Made by a program: the position numbers and the translations under genes. Of a stretch of DNA of 64,000 nt, positions 9,370 through 19,219 are shown piece by piece. Source of the stretch: JAEUKA01 sp044228505 (GTDB lineage Bacteria > Myxococcota_A > Polyangia > Palsa-1104 > JAEUJZ01); NCBI GenBank assembly GCA_044228505.1, contig JBGAUT010000013.1, positions 62,001-126,000 of the forward strand, given 5' to 3'. Position 1 is the first letter of the stretch, and each line of letters opens with the position of its first letter. Below the pieces are notes generated by a model that worked only from the letters and a program-made list of their open reading frames with translations, was not told where the DNA came from and made no database searches.

Positions 9370-10551
9370 ATGCATGTTCTGCTTGCGATTGGGACGCGAC
9401 CGGAAGCGATCAAAGTCGCTCCTCTTTACCATGCGCTTCGCAGCGATCCGTTCTTTCGGGTCACCACTTGTATTACGTCCCAGCATCGGGAACTGCTTCA
9501 GCAGATGCTGGCGTTTTTCGATGTCCGTCCGGACGTCGATTTGCAGGTAATGCAGCCTCGGCAAACGCTGGCCGACTTAACCTGCAATGTGCTGCACGGA
9601 GCCGATAAACTACTCAGCGAAACCCGCCCTGATCTCGTGGTCGTGCAAGGCGACACCACCACTGCATTCACGGTCGGTTTGGCAGCTCTGTATCAGCGCA
9701 TCAAGGTCGCACATGTCGAGGCAGGACTACGCTCCTTTGATCTCCAGCAGCCTTTCCCAGAAGAGGCAAATCGACGGCTGGTAGATGTTTTTTCGGACTA
9801 TCTGTTTGCACCAACAGAGGGTGCTGCAGACAACCTGCGCAGGGAAGGATACCAGGATGCCTCTATCTTTGTGACAGGGAATACCGGCATTGATGCGCTG
9901 CTCATGGCGACCGAGATCGTGCGTCGTCAAGGACATCCGCTGCCGATGAACCTGCCCGCAGGCTCCAAGTTGGCACTCCTTACCGCGCATCGCCGCGAGT
10001 CGTTTGGGGACGGCTTGGTGAGAATCTGTCAAGCTGTCCTAGCGCTCCTGGCGCGGCACCCCAACCTGCACATCTTGTATCCGGTGCATCCCAACCCTAA
10101 CGTACAGGAAGCGGCACAAAAGTATCTGGCTGCGCATCCGCGAATCTATTTGTGCGCGCCGCTGGAGTATCCCGGATTCGTATCAGCACTCGCTGCGGCG
10201 GATCTGATCCTGACCGACTCTGGGGGCGTGCAAGAGGAAGCGCCAGCGCTCGGCAAGCGCGTTCTGGTACTGCGCGAAACCACCGAGCGACCCGAGGGCA
10301 TTGAGGCTGGAGTGGCCGAGCTGGTTGGAACGGATGTCGACCAGATTGTAGCCCGTGCCACCGCACTTCTTTCTGGAAGCGATGCCCGTGGTCCCGTCGT
10401 AAGTCCCTATGGCGATGGTCGAGCCTCCGCACGAATCGTGGAAGTACTGAAGACCGGAGCGCTCGGTGATTCGTTTCGTACCATCGGTTCCCTCCCCCAA
10501 ACTGTCACACCGGCAGCATCAAAGCAGAGACGCGCCGGCAGCGGACGCTGA
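9370..10551 (+). CDS. wecB: UDP-N-acetylglucosamine 2-epimerase (non-hydrolysing)
   Basis: A 393-residue enzyme interconverting UDP-GlcNAc and UDP-ManNAc, the donor precursor for ManNAc or ManNAcA units in surface polysaccharide. It starts MHVLLAIGTRPEAIK and shows the family signatures VEAGLRSFD, the HRRESFG loop and the UDP-binding DSGGVQEEAP followed by LRETTERPE. Length matches the family (about 370 to 390). A TTG at 9364 is also in frame, but the ATG at 9370 has an AGGA ribosome-binding site 8 nt upstream and is preferred. It sits 2 bp after the trifunctional glycosyltransferase gene and 5 bp before the membrane protein gene, so the three are clearly one operon. Confidence 0.93.
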   Translation: MHVLLAIGTRPEAIKVAPLYHALRSDPFFRVTTCITSQHRELLQQMLAFFDVRPDVDLQVMQPRQTLADLTCNVLHGADKLLSETRPDLVVVQGDTTTAFTVGLAALYQRIKVAHVEAGLRSFDLQQPFPEEANRRLVDVFSDYLFAPTEGAADNLRREGYQDASIFVTGNTGIDALLMATEIVRRQGHPLPMNLPAGSKLALLTAHRRESFGDGLVRICQAVLALLARHPNLHILYPVHPNPNVQEAAQKYLAAHPRIYLCAPLEYPGFVSALAAADLILTDSGGVQEEAPALGKRVLVLRETTERPEGIEAGVAELVGTDVDQIVARATALLSGSDARGPVVSPYGDGRASARIVEVLKTGALGDSFRTIGSLPQTVTPAASKQRRAGSGR

Positions 10552-10556
10552 TTCCC

Positions 10557-12209
10557 ATGGCAACGACTCCTACAGGCTCTGCGGAACGCTTCGGACTACT
10601 CCTTCTTGGATTCCTATTCTCTGTGGCAGTTTGTGGACAGATCCAGCTATTGTGCCACCTACGCTTGGGAGTCGTTCCACCGATCTTCGCGGCAGTAGTG
10701 TGTCTGCTCATCGCACGAAGACTAAGCAAAACCCCGCTGCTCGATGTCTTGGGAATGCTGGCTGGTGTGGCCGCGATCGGCCTTATCTGTAGTCGTATCT
10801 ACGATCTGTCTTGGGATGGACAGACCTATCATCAAGAGGCGGTGTTTCAGATCGCCCACGGCTGGAATCCGATCTGGGATGCACCCCTGCCAATCTGGCA
10901 CGGAGACATTGCCTGGTGTAACTACTATCCCAAAGGAATCTGGGTGGCCCAAGCCGCGCTGTATCGTTTGAGCGGCAACATCGAGAGCGCCAAGCTACTC
11001 GGCCCGGTCTTGCTACTTGCGGCCTTCCTCCTATCACTCTCGGCTTGTCAGTCCCTGTCATTGAAGCGCGGCATGAGCGTGCTCGTGGCAGGCCTGGCCG
11101 CAGCCAACCCGGTCGCGCTTGCTCAGCTCTCTACCTTCTATGTAGATGGTCTGCTGGCTTCTCTGCTTACAATCCTAACCGCTGTGGCGGTGCTGTATGT
11201 ACGCCGCCCCGCACCTCGTTACTTGCTTGCGATGATTGCGGCGATGGCGCTGCTGTGCGTCACCAAGTTCACGGGCGTAGTGTATGCCGTGTTTTATGCG
11301 GGTGGGCTCGTGCTCTTTGCGCTGTACCGACGACGTTCGCAGGTCTCCGCTTTGCTTCTGACCCAAGTGATGGGAATGCTAGCGGGTGTGGTGCTGCTCG
11401 GATTTCAACCGTATCTCACCAACCTTGTTGCCCATCTTCACCCCTTTCATCCACTCGCCGGTGCCCAGAAAGTCGACTTCCTTCCTGATCAACTGGGGCC
11501 AAAATTTGGGGCACAGCCACGACTGCTGGCACTCACCGAATCGATCTTTTCGGTATCGACCAATGATCGGGAGTGGCCCAGATGGAAAGTGCCTTTTTCA
11601 GTAACCAAGAAAGAGCTGGGCGAGTTCGCGATTCCTGACATACGGATTGGCGGCTTTGGGCCATGGTTTGGTGGGATCGTGCTCCTTACCACCATCAGCC
11701 TGGTGGTTCTGTTGATTCAGCATCGGCGCACGCCAAAGCTGCCATCTTCTCGACGACAGAAGCCTGCCCCAGGCCGTGAATTCTTGGCCACCGGGGTATT
11801 CCTCATGATGGTGATTTTGGCATCCTGTCTGGTAAACCCTGGGGTCTGGTGGGCGCGCTACGTACCGCAGATGTGGCTACTTCCGGTGGTCATGGTCGGT
11901 CTGCTCCGTTTGCAGGACAGTCGCTGGGTATGGCCGCTGTCTGTTGCGCTCATCATCAACCTCGCTCTGGTCCAAAGTGGTGCCATTCAAGGACTGATTG
12001 AACTGCAGCGCATCACCCGCGCTGAGCTTGAGATGCTCCGTTTCCAGAAGGTCGATGTGAAGTGGCACACCTTCGCGGGTGCTCGCTTCCGCTTGCAGCG
12101 TAGTGGCGTTGACTTCCGCGAGGCTCCCCTTACCTGTTCCCAACCGATCACACTCATCCGCACCAATGTTGAGATTTGCCCTCGTCAAGTCGCGTCAGGC
12201 CGCCCATGA
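10557..12209 (+). CDS. Multi-pass membrane protein of GT-C glycosyltransferase type
   Basis: A 550-residue inner-membrane protein with roughly ten to twelve hydrophobic segments. After the second or third segment there is a periplasmic loop with YDLSWDGQTYHQEAV, an acidic motif placed like the catalytic Asp of polyprenyl-phosphate-sugar-using GT-C enzymes. A second long soluble loop (about residues 295 to 360) carries many charged residues. This pattern and its place between the epimerase and the double GT2 gene suggest a lipid-linked glycosyltransferase or a glycan-assembly membrane enzyme. It could instead be a polymerase or ligase; the sequence does not decide. Its TGA stop overlaps the next ATG (ATGA), so translation is probably coupled. 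Confidence 0.7.
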   Translation: MATTPTGSAERFGLLLLGFLFSVAVCGQIQLLCHLRLGVVPPIFAAVVCLLIARRLSKTPLLDVLGMLAGVAAIGLICSRIYDLSWDGQTYHQEAVFQIAHGWNPIWDAPLPIWHGDIAWCNYYPKGIWVAQAALYRLSGNIESAKLLGPVLLLAAFLLSLSACQSLSLKRGMSVLVAGLAAANPVALAQLSTFYVDGLLASLLTILTAVAVLYVRRPAPRYLLAMIAAMALLCVTKFTGVVYAVFYAGGLVLFALYRRRSQVSALLLTQVMGMLAGVVLLGFQPYLTNLVAHLHPFHPLAGAQKVDFLPDQLGPKFGAQPRLLALTESIFSVSTNDREWPRWKVPFSVTKKELGEFAIPDIRIGGFGPWFGGIVLLTTISLVVLLIQHRRTPKLPSSRRQKPAPGREFLATGVFLMMVILASCLVNPGVWWARYVPQMWLLPVVMVGLLRLQDSRWVWPLSVALIINLALVQSGAIQGLIELQRITRAELEMLRFQKVDVKWHTFAGARFRLQRSGVDFREAPLTCSQPITLIRTNVEICPRQVASGRP

Positions 12210-14212
12210 CCGTACGAACCGAACTAGAGCGCGTCGCCAACGAGTGCCTGCGCCGGGCGCGAAGCCAGTGGCTGGCAGCACGCTTTCGGGGGTTTCGTCG
12301 TCTGCGGCAGCAGCGATTCGGAACCGAATTGACAAGTCTATCTTGCCCAGGCATTCCGGACCTGGTTTCCGTTGTGCTGCCGGTCTTTAATGGTGCAGAT
12401 CTCATCGTATCGGCAATCGAGTCGATCCTTGCGCAGGACTATCCACAATGGGAACTCATCATCATCGATGATGGCTCTCAAGATGACACTGCCCGCATCA
12501 TTGATGAGTATGCAGCGCGTGACGCACGCATCCGCGTCGTTCATCAAGAGAACCGGAAGATTCCCAAAACACTATCGCGTGGCTTTCGTATGGCACGCGG
12601 TCAGTACCTTACCTGGACCTCTGCGGACAATCGGCTACGGCCTTCGTTTCTGCGACTCCTTGTGTCCAGCTTGGAGCGACATCCCGACTGGGATCTCGTA
12701 TACGCAAACCAGGACATCATCGACGAAGATGGTGAGCCGCTGCGGGGCAGCAGCTACTTTACCGATCTCCAAACACCGCCGGGTAGCGAACACCTGCATC
12801 TGCCAAGTCGCACCGACCTGCTGCATGCAGGTGAGAACTTCATCGGGGCAGCGTTTATGTATCGCAGCCGTGTCGCGCACCTGCTTGGAGACTACAGCAA
12901 TCAGCGTTTCACCGTAGAGGACTACGACTATTGGCTGCGCTGTAATACCCTCCTCAATGTTCATCATGTCGACTTCCTAGAGCCGGTGTACGAGTACCGA
13001 TTTCATGGTGGCTCTCTGACGGCACGAGCCAAGGAACTGCGCATCGCAGAGTCACGGGAGCAACTGTTGGTTTTTGACGGATTCCGTCAGGAGTTCTGTC
13101 TGACACCTCTGCTGTGGATCTGCGAGAATACGGAGACCACTGCGGGTTCACCGCTTTTGCGGGCTATTCAGGAACAGATTGCATCGCTCGGGCATACTCG
13201 AGTCGAGCGAAAGACGCTCGCTTCTCTCAGTCTGCCCCGCTACTTCTTGCCGTCTATCTATCTGCAGCTCGGAAGCTGCATAGGGAGTCTCAAGCCACCG
13301 CCCGCTGCTCTGCCACCTTCTGCCCTGAAGGTGATGCTACTCGTTGATTCTTTGGTACCTGAATCGGTGCATCCTGATTGGGATCTGGTCGCGGCCATCG
13401 GTCCCGGTGCAACACCCAGGCTCGCTGCAGAGTCCTATCAAGGGCTTCTTCGCACAGATGATCTGAACTCTCTGCTGCGAGCCATTGACTGTCGATGTCG
13501 AATGGAGTCGCTCCGGGAATTGGAGCAACGCAGCGCTGCACCCTCACAGCCGCAACTGCTGTCGATCATCATAGATAGCGAGGCCTCAGAGTCGCGGCTT
13601 CGCGCCATCGTCCATTCCCTGCTGCTACAAGATCTAACAGGGCACGATATTACGCAGTTAGAAATCCTCTTTGTGAGACGAGATCCCAGGCAGCAGAGAG
13701 CAGAGCAAGCGATGGCCGCATGCAGGAAGCTCGGACTTGGTCGACTGCCCATACTGCGGATAGTGGATTATCCCTTGACGGGTGCGCTGGCTAGCTGGAG
13801 TCTTTGCGCCGCCATTGCAGAGGCAAACGGCGAGGTCATCATCTCTCTCAATGAGCCGTTGGGGAATCCTCATTGTCTGGCCGAGTTGTTCGCCCTGTTT
13901 GTGCAGCATCCCAAACTGGCGCTGATTCAGAAGCCGCTTTCAAGCAAGCTGCCTGCACCTCGATCCCGTTCATTTGCCATGCGCCGCAACCCGCTGCTAC
14001 TTGCCGGAGGGATCCAGAGCGGTCGACGTTCGCTCATTCCCAGCTCGGTGGCAGAGCTTCTGATAACCAGTCAGCTTCAGCGTCTCGGCTACCAAGTCGC
14101 GGAGTGTGAGAGCTTGTTTCGCGCTCACACTGGAGTGACTGCACTCCGGTTTCTTCCGACCAAGTTGCGTGCCGTTCGTGAAGTCATTGCCCAGAGCGTA
14201 CAACTACGTTAG
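12206..14212 (+). CDS. Tandem glycosyltransferase family 2 protein
   Basis: A 668-residue protein. Residues about 50 to 290 are a complete GT2 domain: VSVVLPVFNGAD, IIIDDGSQDDT, TWTSADN, EDYDYWLR and EYRFHGGS. The motifs TWTSADN and EDYD(F/Y)WLR are shared with the GT2 part of the 1515-residue protein upstream, so the two domains are probably paralogues. Residues about 450 to 640 resemble a second, degenerate GT-A fold (LSIIIDSEASESRL, then ILFVRRDPR). The second unit lacks a clear DXD. The ATG at 12206 overlaps the previous stop and is preferred to an upstream in-frame ATG at 12176. It ends the glycan operon, 12 bp from a convergent gene. Confidence 0.85.
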   Translation: MTVRTELERVANECLRRARSQWLAARFRGFRRLRQQRFGTELTSLSCPGIPDLVSVVLPVFNGADLIVSAIESILAQDYPQWELIIIDDGSQDDTARIIDEYAARDARIRVVHQENRKIPKTLSRGFRMARGQYLTWTSADNRLRPSFLRLLVSSLERHPDWDLVYANQDIIDEDGEPLRGSSYFTDLQTPPGSEHLHLPSRTDLLHAGENFIGAAFMYRSRVAHLLGDYSNQRFTVEDYDYWLRCNTLLNVHHVDFLEPVYEYRFHGGSLTARAKELRIAESREQLLVFDGFRQEFCLTPLLWICENTETTAGSPLLRAIQEQIASLGHTRVERKTLASLSLPRYFLPSIYLQLGSCIGSLKPPPAALPPSALKVMLLVDSLVPESVHPDWDLVAAIGPGATPRLAAESYQGLLRTDDLNSLLRAIDCRCRMESLRELEQRSAAPSQPQLLSIIIDSEASESRLRAIVHSLLLQDLTGHDITQLEILFVRRDPRQQRAEQAMAACRKLGLGRLPILRIVDYPLTGALASWSLCAAIAEANGEVIISLNEPLGNPHCLAELFALFVQHPKLALIQKPLSSKLPAPRSRSFAMRRNPLLLAGGIQSGRRSLIPSSVAELLITSQLQRLGYQVAECESLFRAHTGVTALRFLPTKLRAVREVIAQSVQLR

Positions 14213-14224
14213 GGGCAACGCGGT

Positions 14225-15199
14225 CTAGGAGCCGCCCATGCAGAATGGCTCGATGAGCTGCATTCCACCGACGGGAAGCTTGCCACCAGCGTTTGGCACA
14301 CAAGCGTGTAGGCCTTTGTCGCAAACGTAGAGTCCAGCATTGCGTCCGGCCCCCGATTTCGCACAGTCTAGGTCGGCCTGACAGCTCTGCAAATAGTATC
14401 CTTTGACATCACTGGGCGACAGTCCGTACTTGGGCACACCGTAATAGGAGGACTGACTGGGACGGCAGACGGTGCTGGCAGAGTCGGCCACGGCACAGTA
14501 GCCAGTCGGCCACGGCACGTCGGTCTCACGCAGACAGACTCCGTTTGTTCCGCAGCCGCTGTCTATTTTGCAGCTTGTTCCTAACTTGACCCCACAATTT
14601 GCCGGGTCATTTCCCGGTGTCACTTGGGCGTCACAGCGCTGCGGCAGCGCGATCGGATAGATGCCTGCAGGTAGTACTCCGCCTGTTGGAGTAGCCCATG
14701 CGGGAAGCTCTTCCGGAACATAGAGAAACACTCGATTGGGAAGGACTCCGATGAACGAGTCTGACGAGGAGTACCGACCATTGTGGTCATCGTCGAGATA
14801 GACCAGGATTCGCCCCACTGCAAAGCCACGGCTCAGCCCAGATGGGGTCCGCGCAATATGCTCTGCCCCTGGGTATTCATACATGTTGAGCAGAAACGGA
14901 GTGGATGCCAGTCCGACAAGTCCGCTACTTAGCTGCTCCACATACTGAGTGGGATCGGTACCGGTGTCTCCCTTCGGGTTCCAAAACATCGCAATCCGCA
15001 GTTCGGTGGAGCTAGTCAATTTGGAGTCGCTGATCTCCAGCCCACCGGAAAACTGCCACAGTGACTTGCCGCGAAACTGCTGGTCGACCAGAGGTTCTCC
15101 GCAGGCGCTCAACGTCGCAAACAAACCGAACGCCAGCCCGCTGTTCGCCACTCTCCTCCCAGCACTGGGTACGATCGGCAGGTTTACTAGAAACGCCAT
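14225..15199 (-). CDS. Cys-rich lipoprotein of caspase/legumain operon
   Basis: A 324-residue predicted lipoprotein of unknown function. It starts MAFLVNLPIVPS with a hydrophobic stretch and the lipobox LSAC, so it would be lipidated and exported. The middle part is beta-rich (RILVYLDDDHNGRY looks like an Asp-rich calcium loop). The C-terminal 120 residues hold many cysteines in patterns such as CKIDSGCGTNGVC, resembling disulfide-linked Myxococcus-type surface modules. The start is placed at 15199 because GGAGGT lies five bases upstream. This start overlaps the end of the caspase-like gene by 13 bp, so the two are translationally coupled. I recognise no family. Confidence 0.72.
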   Translation of the reverse strand: MAFLVNLPIVPSAGRRVANSGLAFGLFATLSACGEPLVDQQFRGKSLWQFSGGLEISDSKLTSSTELRIAMFWNPKGDTGTDPTQYVEQLSSGLVGLASTPFLLNMYEYPGAEHIARTPSGLSRGFAVGRILVYLDDDHNGRYSSSDSFIGVLPNRVFLYVPEELPAWATPTGGVLPAGIYPIALPQRCDAQVTPGNDPANCGVKLGTSCKIDSGCGTNGVCLRETDVPWPTGYCAVADSASTVCRPSQSSYYGVPKYGLSPSDVKGYYLQSCQADLDCAKSGAGRNAGLYVCDKGLHACVPNAGGKLPVGGMQLIEPFCMGGS

Positions 15200-16827
15200 A
15201 CGCCACCTCCGGCCAGCCACCAAGTGAAGACCGATCGAGTCTGCGCAGTTGTCTCAACACCGTTCATGAGCACCGCCTGATTCAATAGACTTGCGATGGG
15301 CCCGCCTTCGATGCGGACGCCGAAGCCATGAAGCAACTGTCGCTCTAACGCAAACAGCGCAGAAAAGCCGATTCCGAAGGAGTTGCGCGACCCCACCTCA
15401 CGGAGTGTCGGCGCAAAGCGCTGTGCATACCAAGTTCCTTCGATCGCTACTCCGAACGCCAGGCTAAACCACGGCAAGTCCACATAGCGCTGCAGCACGG
15501 CCGCGAGCCCCAGTTCATAGTGTCGTGAAGTCAGTCCTTCATCAATGGAGCGCAGCGATGCGGTGTTGCCTCGCAATCGCGCACCTACGGTCAGCCAGGG
15601 CAAATCGGCGGCGTATCCAAGCACCACATTGGGGGTCGGTCCTTCACCAGCCAGGATCTCTCCCCGTCCAGCAAGCAGCAGGTGTAGACCATGTACGGAA
15701 GCACGTGCTCCTCCCCGCTTACGCACTAGTTGATCGTAACGAACGGAGCGATAGGGCAGCGAGCTTACATCGATCTCTTGGCCAGGAACTAGCTGGACTT
15801 GATACTCTCTGTATTCGTAGCTTCCTCGTCGCTGAATGAAGTACTTTCCACGCGGTAACGCGATCAGTCCATGGTTGCGAGCTGTGGTCAGTTCTGCAAC
15901 CACGGCACCGCTTTCTCGCTCTTCTGTAACGAGATACATGCCGGCATCGCCCAGTCGCAACCGACCCAGATTGTGTTCAGCTCCACCTAGCGTAGTAAGA
16001 ACCAGATCACCACTTCCTTTGACATCGTAGGCATAGGTTGGGTGCTGTAGCTGAAGAGTCTGTCCGCTTGATCGCAACGTCTGCGCATAGCTGTAAGCAT
16101 AGGCTTCAGAGAGGGTTACCTTTCCATCGCCGTTGCGATCCGCCGCGCCCCGCAGTGCGTTGACCAAGTGATGTGAAAAGAACGAAGCCCGCAGCCGATC
16201 GGACTCCTGACTGGACTCTCCTGCCGTACTGGAGGAGATCATCGCAGTGCCTTCTGCTTCGACCCGATCTTCCAGTTTGATTGCAAACTCAGGGATGCTG
16301 CGCACTCCTTTTACGCGAGTCACAGCCCCTGAACGACAGGCATCCACCACCAGCAATCTCATCGTTGCTGGAGAGCCCGATACCAGCCCGCGCAACTCCT
16401 CGACGGGAAGCCTGGTTCCACGAAGATGAAGAGATTCCGCATCCGCGTGACCTGAGTAAAACACCAGCAGCGCAGTGGTCTTGCCATCCGCTGAGCGGGC
16501 CCGCAGTCCAGCGTTCACAGAGACCAGCGTACGTCGAACTGTCTCGGCACTCTCATCGATGAGAATCCGAACACGATCGGATGCAATGTTGCCTTGGGTG
16601 CGCAACACTTCTGCAAATTCTCGGGCATCGCGCTCTCCGTACAGCAGCTGCACTTCGTCGGCGTCACCCCGGTTATTGCCCACCACGATCAGCCAGCTTT
16701 CATCGGGGAGTGCATACGCTCGTGTCCCGATGAGTATGCCGATCAGACTTGCCAGCAGTGTCAGGAAACGCCGCATTCTGCTGCTGATACTGTGACCGAT
16801 TCTCATTGTTGGCAGAGCACTCTTCAT
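15187..16827 (-). CDS. Exported caspase-like (C14) protein with putative C-terminal outer-membrane barrel
   Basis: A 546-residue exported protein. After a signal peptide (ends near TRAYA) residues 40 to about 260 form a caspase-like p20 domain with the His/Cys dyad: His127 in YSGHAD and Cys164 in VDACRSG. Family members cut after Asp, Arg or Lys; specificity here is unknown. Residues 290 to 370 look like a beta-domain (LITLPRGKYF-type turn). The last 170 residues alternate polar and hydrophobic residues and end in VWRF, a C-terminal aromatic typical of outer-membrane barrels; this barrel is inferred. Its ATG overlaps the stop of the upstream legumain-like gene (ATGA), and its own end overlaps the next lipoprotein gene. 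Confidence 0.8.
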   Translation of the reverse strand: MKSALPTMRIGHSISSRMRRFLTLLASLIGILIGTRAYALPDESWLIVVGNNRGDADEVQLLYGERDAREFAEVLRTQGNIASDRVRILIDESAETVRRTLVSVNAGLRARSADGKTTALLVFYSGHADAESLHLRGTRLPVEELRGLVSGSPATMRLLVVDACRSGAVTRVKGVRSIPEFAIKLEDRVEAEGTAMISSSTAGESSQESDRLRASFFSHHLVNALRGAADRNGDGKVTLSEAYAYSYAQTLRSSGQTLQLQHPTYAYDVKGSGDLVLTTLGGAEHNLGRLRLGDAGMYLVTEERESGAVVAELTTARNHGLIALPRGKYFIQRRGSYEYREYQVQLVPGQEIDVSSLPYRSVRYDQLVRKRGGARASVHGLHLLLAGRGEILAGEGPTPNVVLGYAADLPWLTVGARLRGNTASLRSIDEGLTSRHYELGLAAVLQRYVDLPWFSLAFGVAIEGTWYAQRFAPTLREVGSRNSFGIGFSALFALERQLLHGFGVRIEGGPIASLLNQAVLMNGVETTAQTRSVFTWWLAGGGVWRF

Positions 16828-19079
16828 GGCTTCAGGAACTCATCGACCGGGATACCACTTTGGCGACCAGACGCTGCCGCATTATACAAAGAGACATGAG
16901 AGCCAGCGGTGCGCAGATAAACCTCGGTATACAGTGAGGCCAGCGTGGAACCCGGTGACATGCTCATCATGCTGGCCACTTGGTTCGAGAACGCATCATT
17001 GACCCACGAGCCAACCTCGGCATCATAGGCACCCGCATAGGACACCTCTCGACTGTGCGCGGCACTGAGAAGTACCGTTCCGTTCAGTGGGCTCATCGCT
17101 CCGCTTGGCCCGCATCCTAGCTCAATTCCGCCGTAAGCAGAGTCCCCGAATGCTCCTCCGTAGCAGCTCTCGACGATGACCAACGCACGACGCAAGCGGC
17201 CTTCGGTTTGCAACACACACAGGGCTTCGCGAAGATGTTTAGGAGAGAAAGTCGATCCGCTCGCTTTGAGTCCCTCTGCCGGAGAGCTAGCTGCAATCGG
17301 GATTCCTTGATTGCCACCATGGCCCACCAGATAGATGTAGAGGTTGCTCGCCGAGGTAGTGTGGATGACCTGCGGAGTGCGCTCGGTCACCTGCCCGGTG
17401 ATGATGCTGGTCAGGTCGCTCGGGCTGACGAGCAGGTTATAGTCACGCACCACACCACGGTAGAGATTCGGCCCACCGGGTTCGTTCCGCACCGTCCCAG
17501 CCAAAGGATTGCGGATCGAAGTGGCGAGATCATCTGCCATGATGAGCACGATGTGATCATCCTCAAATCCCTGAGCCCGCAAGAGCTGATACTGACGGAG
17601 CGCATCGGCTTGATGCCGGTAGTTGCTCCATCCTGAAGACAACGCGGCAATCACCGCCCAGGAGTCTCCCTTGTCCACCTTGGGAGTCCAACCGCTGCCG
17701 CTGAGATCGCTCTGGAACGCCCGATTGGGAGGCACAAACACACCACTACTGCTCAAAAAGGCTGGATCTCCGGTGAAGTAGCGGCGGTCGGTTTGCGGAC
17801 CCTGTGGCGTCATTCGCCAGTGCGTAAGCGTGGCTGATGCGAGATCGACATAGAGTCCCGGCTCGAACAGAAGGGGCCCCGTTGCGCCCGATACTCGCGG
17901 TCTGTGCCCCTGTGCAAGTAAGGTCAGTGCGCTCGCGATTCCTGTCTGGTCCCAACCACTCACCCCATCCTGACGACCATCCACCACGGCTTTCAGTGCG
18001 TCGACCAGCGCTTGTCCTCCCTGCCCTCCTGAAGCGGCCAGTCCGTAGGCGAGCAAGAGTATCGCGTCGTACTCATTGGGACCGTGCGGAGCAGGAAGCA
18101 CTGCCCCAAAGCGACTGTGGAACGCTTGCTCAAATTGCTCGGTCCCTGCGCTGCTGAGTCCTTCGATTCGCATGGTCGCCGGCCCCAGCTTGGTCAGACC
18201 ATTTGTATCAAGTCCCGTGTCCGCGAGCATCACCCGTGGACCTGGGGTTTGCGCCAGCTTACGGAGGATGCAGTCCTGTTCTTGAGTTGCACCTGCAGCG
18301 ACGAAAATGATATCTGCAGCGCTGCTGACGGCGGACTGCACTGCATCGTCACACACTTCTCCCTTGGCAAAGGCCGAGATCGAGATTGCATCATCGGCGT
18401 AGCCCAGCTCTTTGGCGAAAAATCCGAACCAGGAAAAGAACGTGTAGCCCCCGGTATCTAGGGTGCTGATCAATGCGAGGCGCTTCAGTCCCTCCTGTTT
18501 GGCGATTCGGACCAGCAGCTCTGTCTGCGCAATATCAGACTGCCGGGTCCGCCAGATCACTCCCTTGCCACCGTAGGCGCGCAGGATCTCGGCAGCAGCA
18601 GAGGTGGTCGACACCAGCGGCTTGTTCGCAGCCAGATAGGAGTCGGCCACTGCGGCCAACATCTCCGAACCAGGAGGAGCAATCGCCGCAACATAGCGAT
18701 CATTGGAAGCGACTCCTTTGCTGATCTCGATGATCGCGCTGATTTCTTTGCCGGCAAAGTCGAAGTACTCTAGCTCTAAGGGACGACCGGCCACTCCTCC
18801 TGCGGCATTCACCAGTTCCGCAGCCCAGTCCATGTTGGGATGTGCGAGCGGTGCAGCTCCGGAAGACCCCATGCGCGTATTCATTCCCAGAGGCGGGTCG
18901 GGCGTTCCCATGGTTGGCGGAGCAGGAATCCCCATCAGCACCGCAATGCGCAATGGCTCGATCCCCTCACCACAGGCGGCCAAAGCGCAAATCGTCAGGG
19001 ACCAGACCAGCCGCGAGCACCAGTGTAAAATTTGCGCAGACAGAGGTCTGTTCGCACAGCGGGTCCAAGTGGCAGACAT
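16824..19079 (-). CDS. Lipoprotein fusing a branched-chain-amino-acid-type binding protein to a legumain-like (C13) peptidase
   Basis: A 751-residue predicted lipoprotein (lipobox LAAC). Residues about 35 to 450 form a type I periplasmic-binding fold like ABC leucine-binding proteins (AAELVNAAGGVAGRPLELEY, SDIAQTELLVRIAKQEG). Residues about 480 to 740 match the legumain/GPI8 family: WAVIAALSSGWSNYRHQADA, NLYRGVVRDY, catalytic His587 in YLVGHGG and Cys639 in VESCYGG. No ABC transporter gene is nearby, so the binding domain may be a ligand sensor rather than a transporter part. The ATG at 19079 has GAGGAG five bases upstream; the open frame further upstream looks non-coding. It is the first gene of a coupled three-gene operon with a second caspase-clan peptidase. 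Confidence 0.85.
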   Translation of the reverse strand: MSATWTRCANRPLSAQILHWCSRLVWSLTICALAACGEGIEPLRIAVLMGIPAPPTMGTPDPPLGMNTRMGSSGAAPLAHPNMDWAAELVNAAGGVAGRPLELEYFDFAGKEISAIIEISKGVASNDRYVAAIAPPGSEMLAAVADSYLAANKPLVSTTSAAAEILRAYGGKGVIWRTRQSDIAQTELLVRIAKQEGLKRLALISTLDTGGYTFFSWFGFFAKELGYADDAISISAFAKGEVCDDAVQSAVSSAADIIFVAAGATQEQDCILRKLAQTPGPRVMLADTGLDTNGLTKLGPATMRIEGLSSAGTEQFEQAFHSRFGAVLPAPHGPNEYDAILLLAYGLAASGGQGGQALVDALKAVVDGRQDGVSGWDQTGIASALTLLAQGHRPRVSGATGPLLFEPGLYVDLASATLTHWRMTPQGPQTDRRYFTGDPAFLSSSGVFVPPNRAFQSDLSGSGWTPKVDKGDSWAVIAALSSGWSNYRHQADALRQYQLLRAQGFEDDHIVLIMADDLATSIRNPLAGTVRNEPGGPNLYRGVVRDYNLLVSPSDLTSIITGQVTERTPQVIHTTSASNLYIYLVGHGGNQGIPIAASSPAEGLKASGSTFSPKHLREALCVLQTEGRLRRALVIVESCYGGAFGDSAYGGIELGCGPSGAMSPLNGTVLLSAAHSREVSYAGAYDAEVGSWVNDAFSNQVASMMSMSPGSTLASLYTEVYLRTAGSHVSLYNAAASGRQSGIPVDEFLKP

Positions 19080-19219
19080 GGTGGCTCCTCTCACAGCGGG
19101 CGACCTCTTAGCGTATCGTGAATCGGCATTCCATAAGACCCGTATCCACACGACTCGGGCAACTGCGGGCTGGCGCAAAACCCCACGGTGTCTGCCCTGG
19201 CTGCTGTTAAAGTAGCGGA

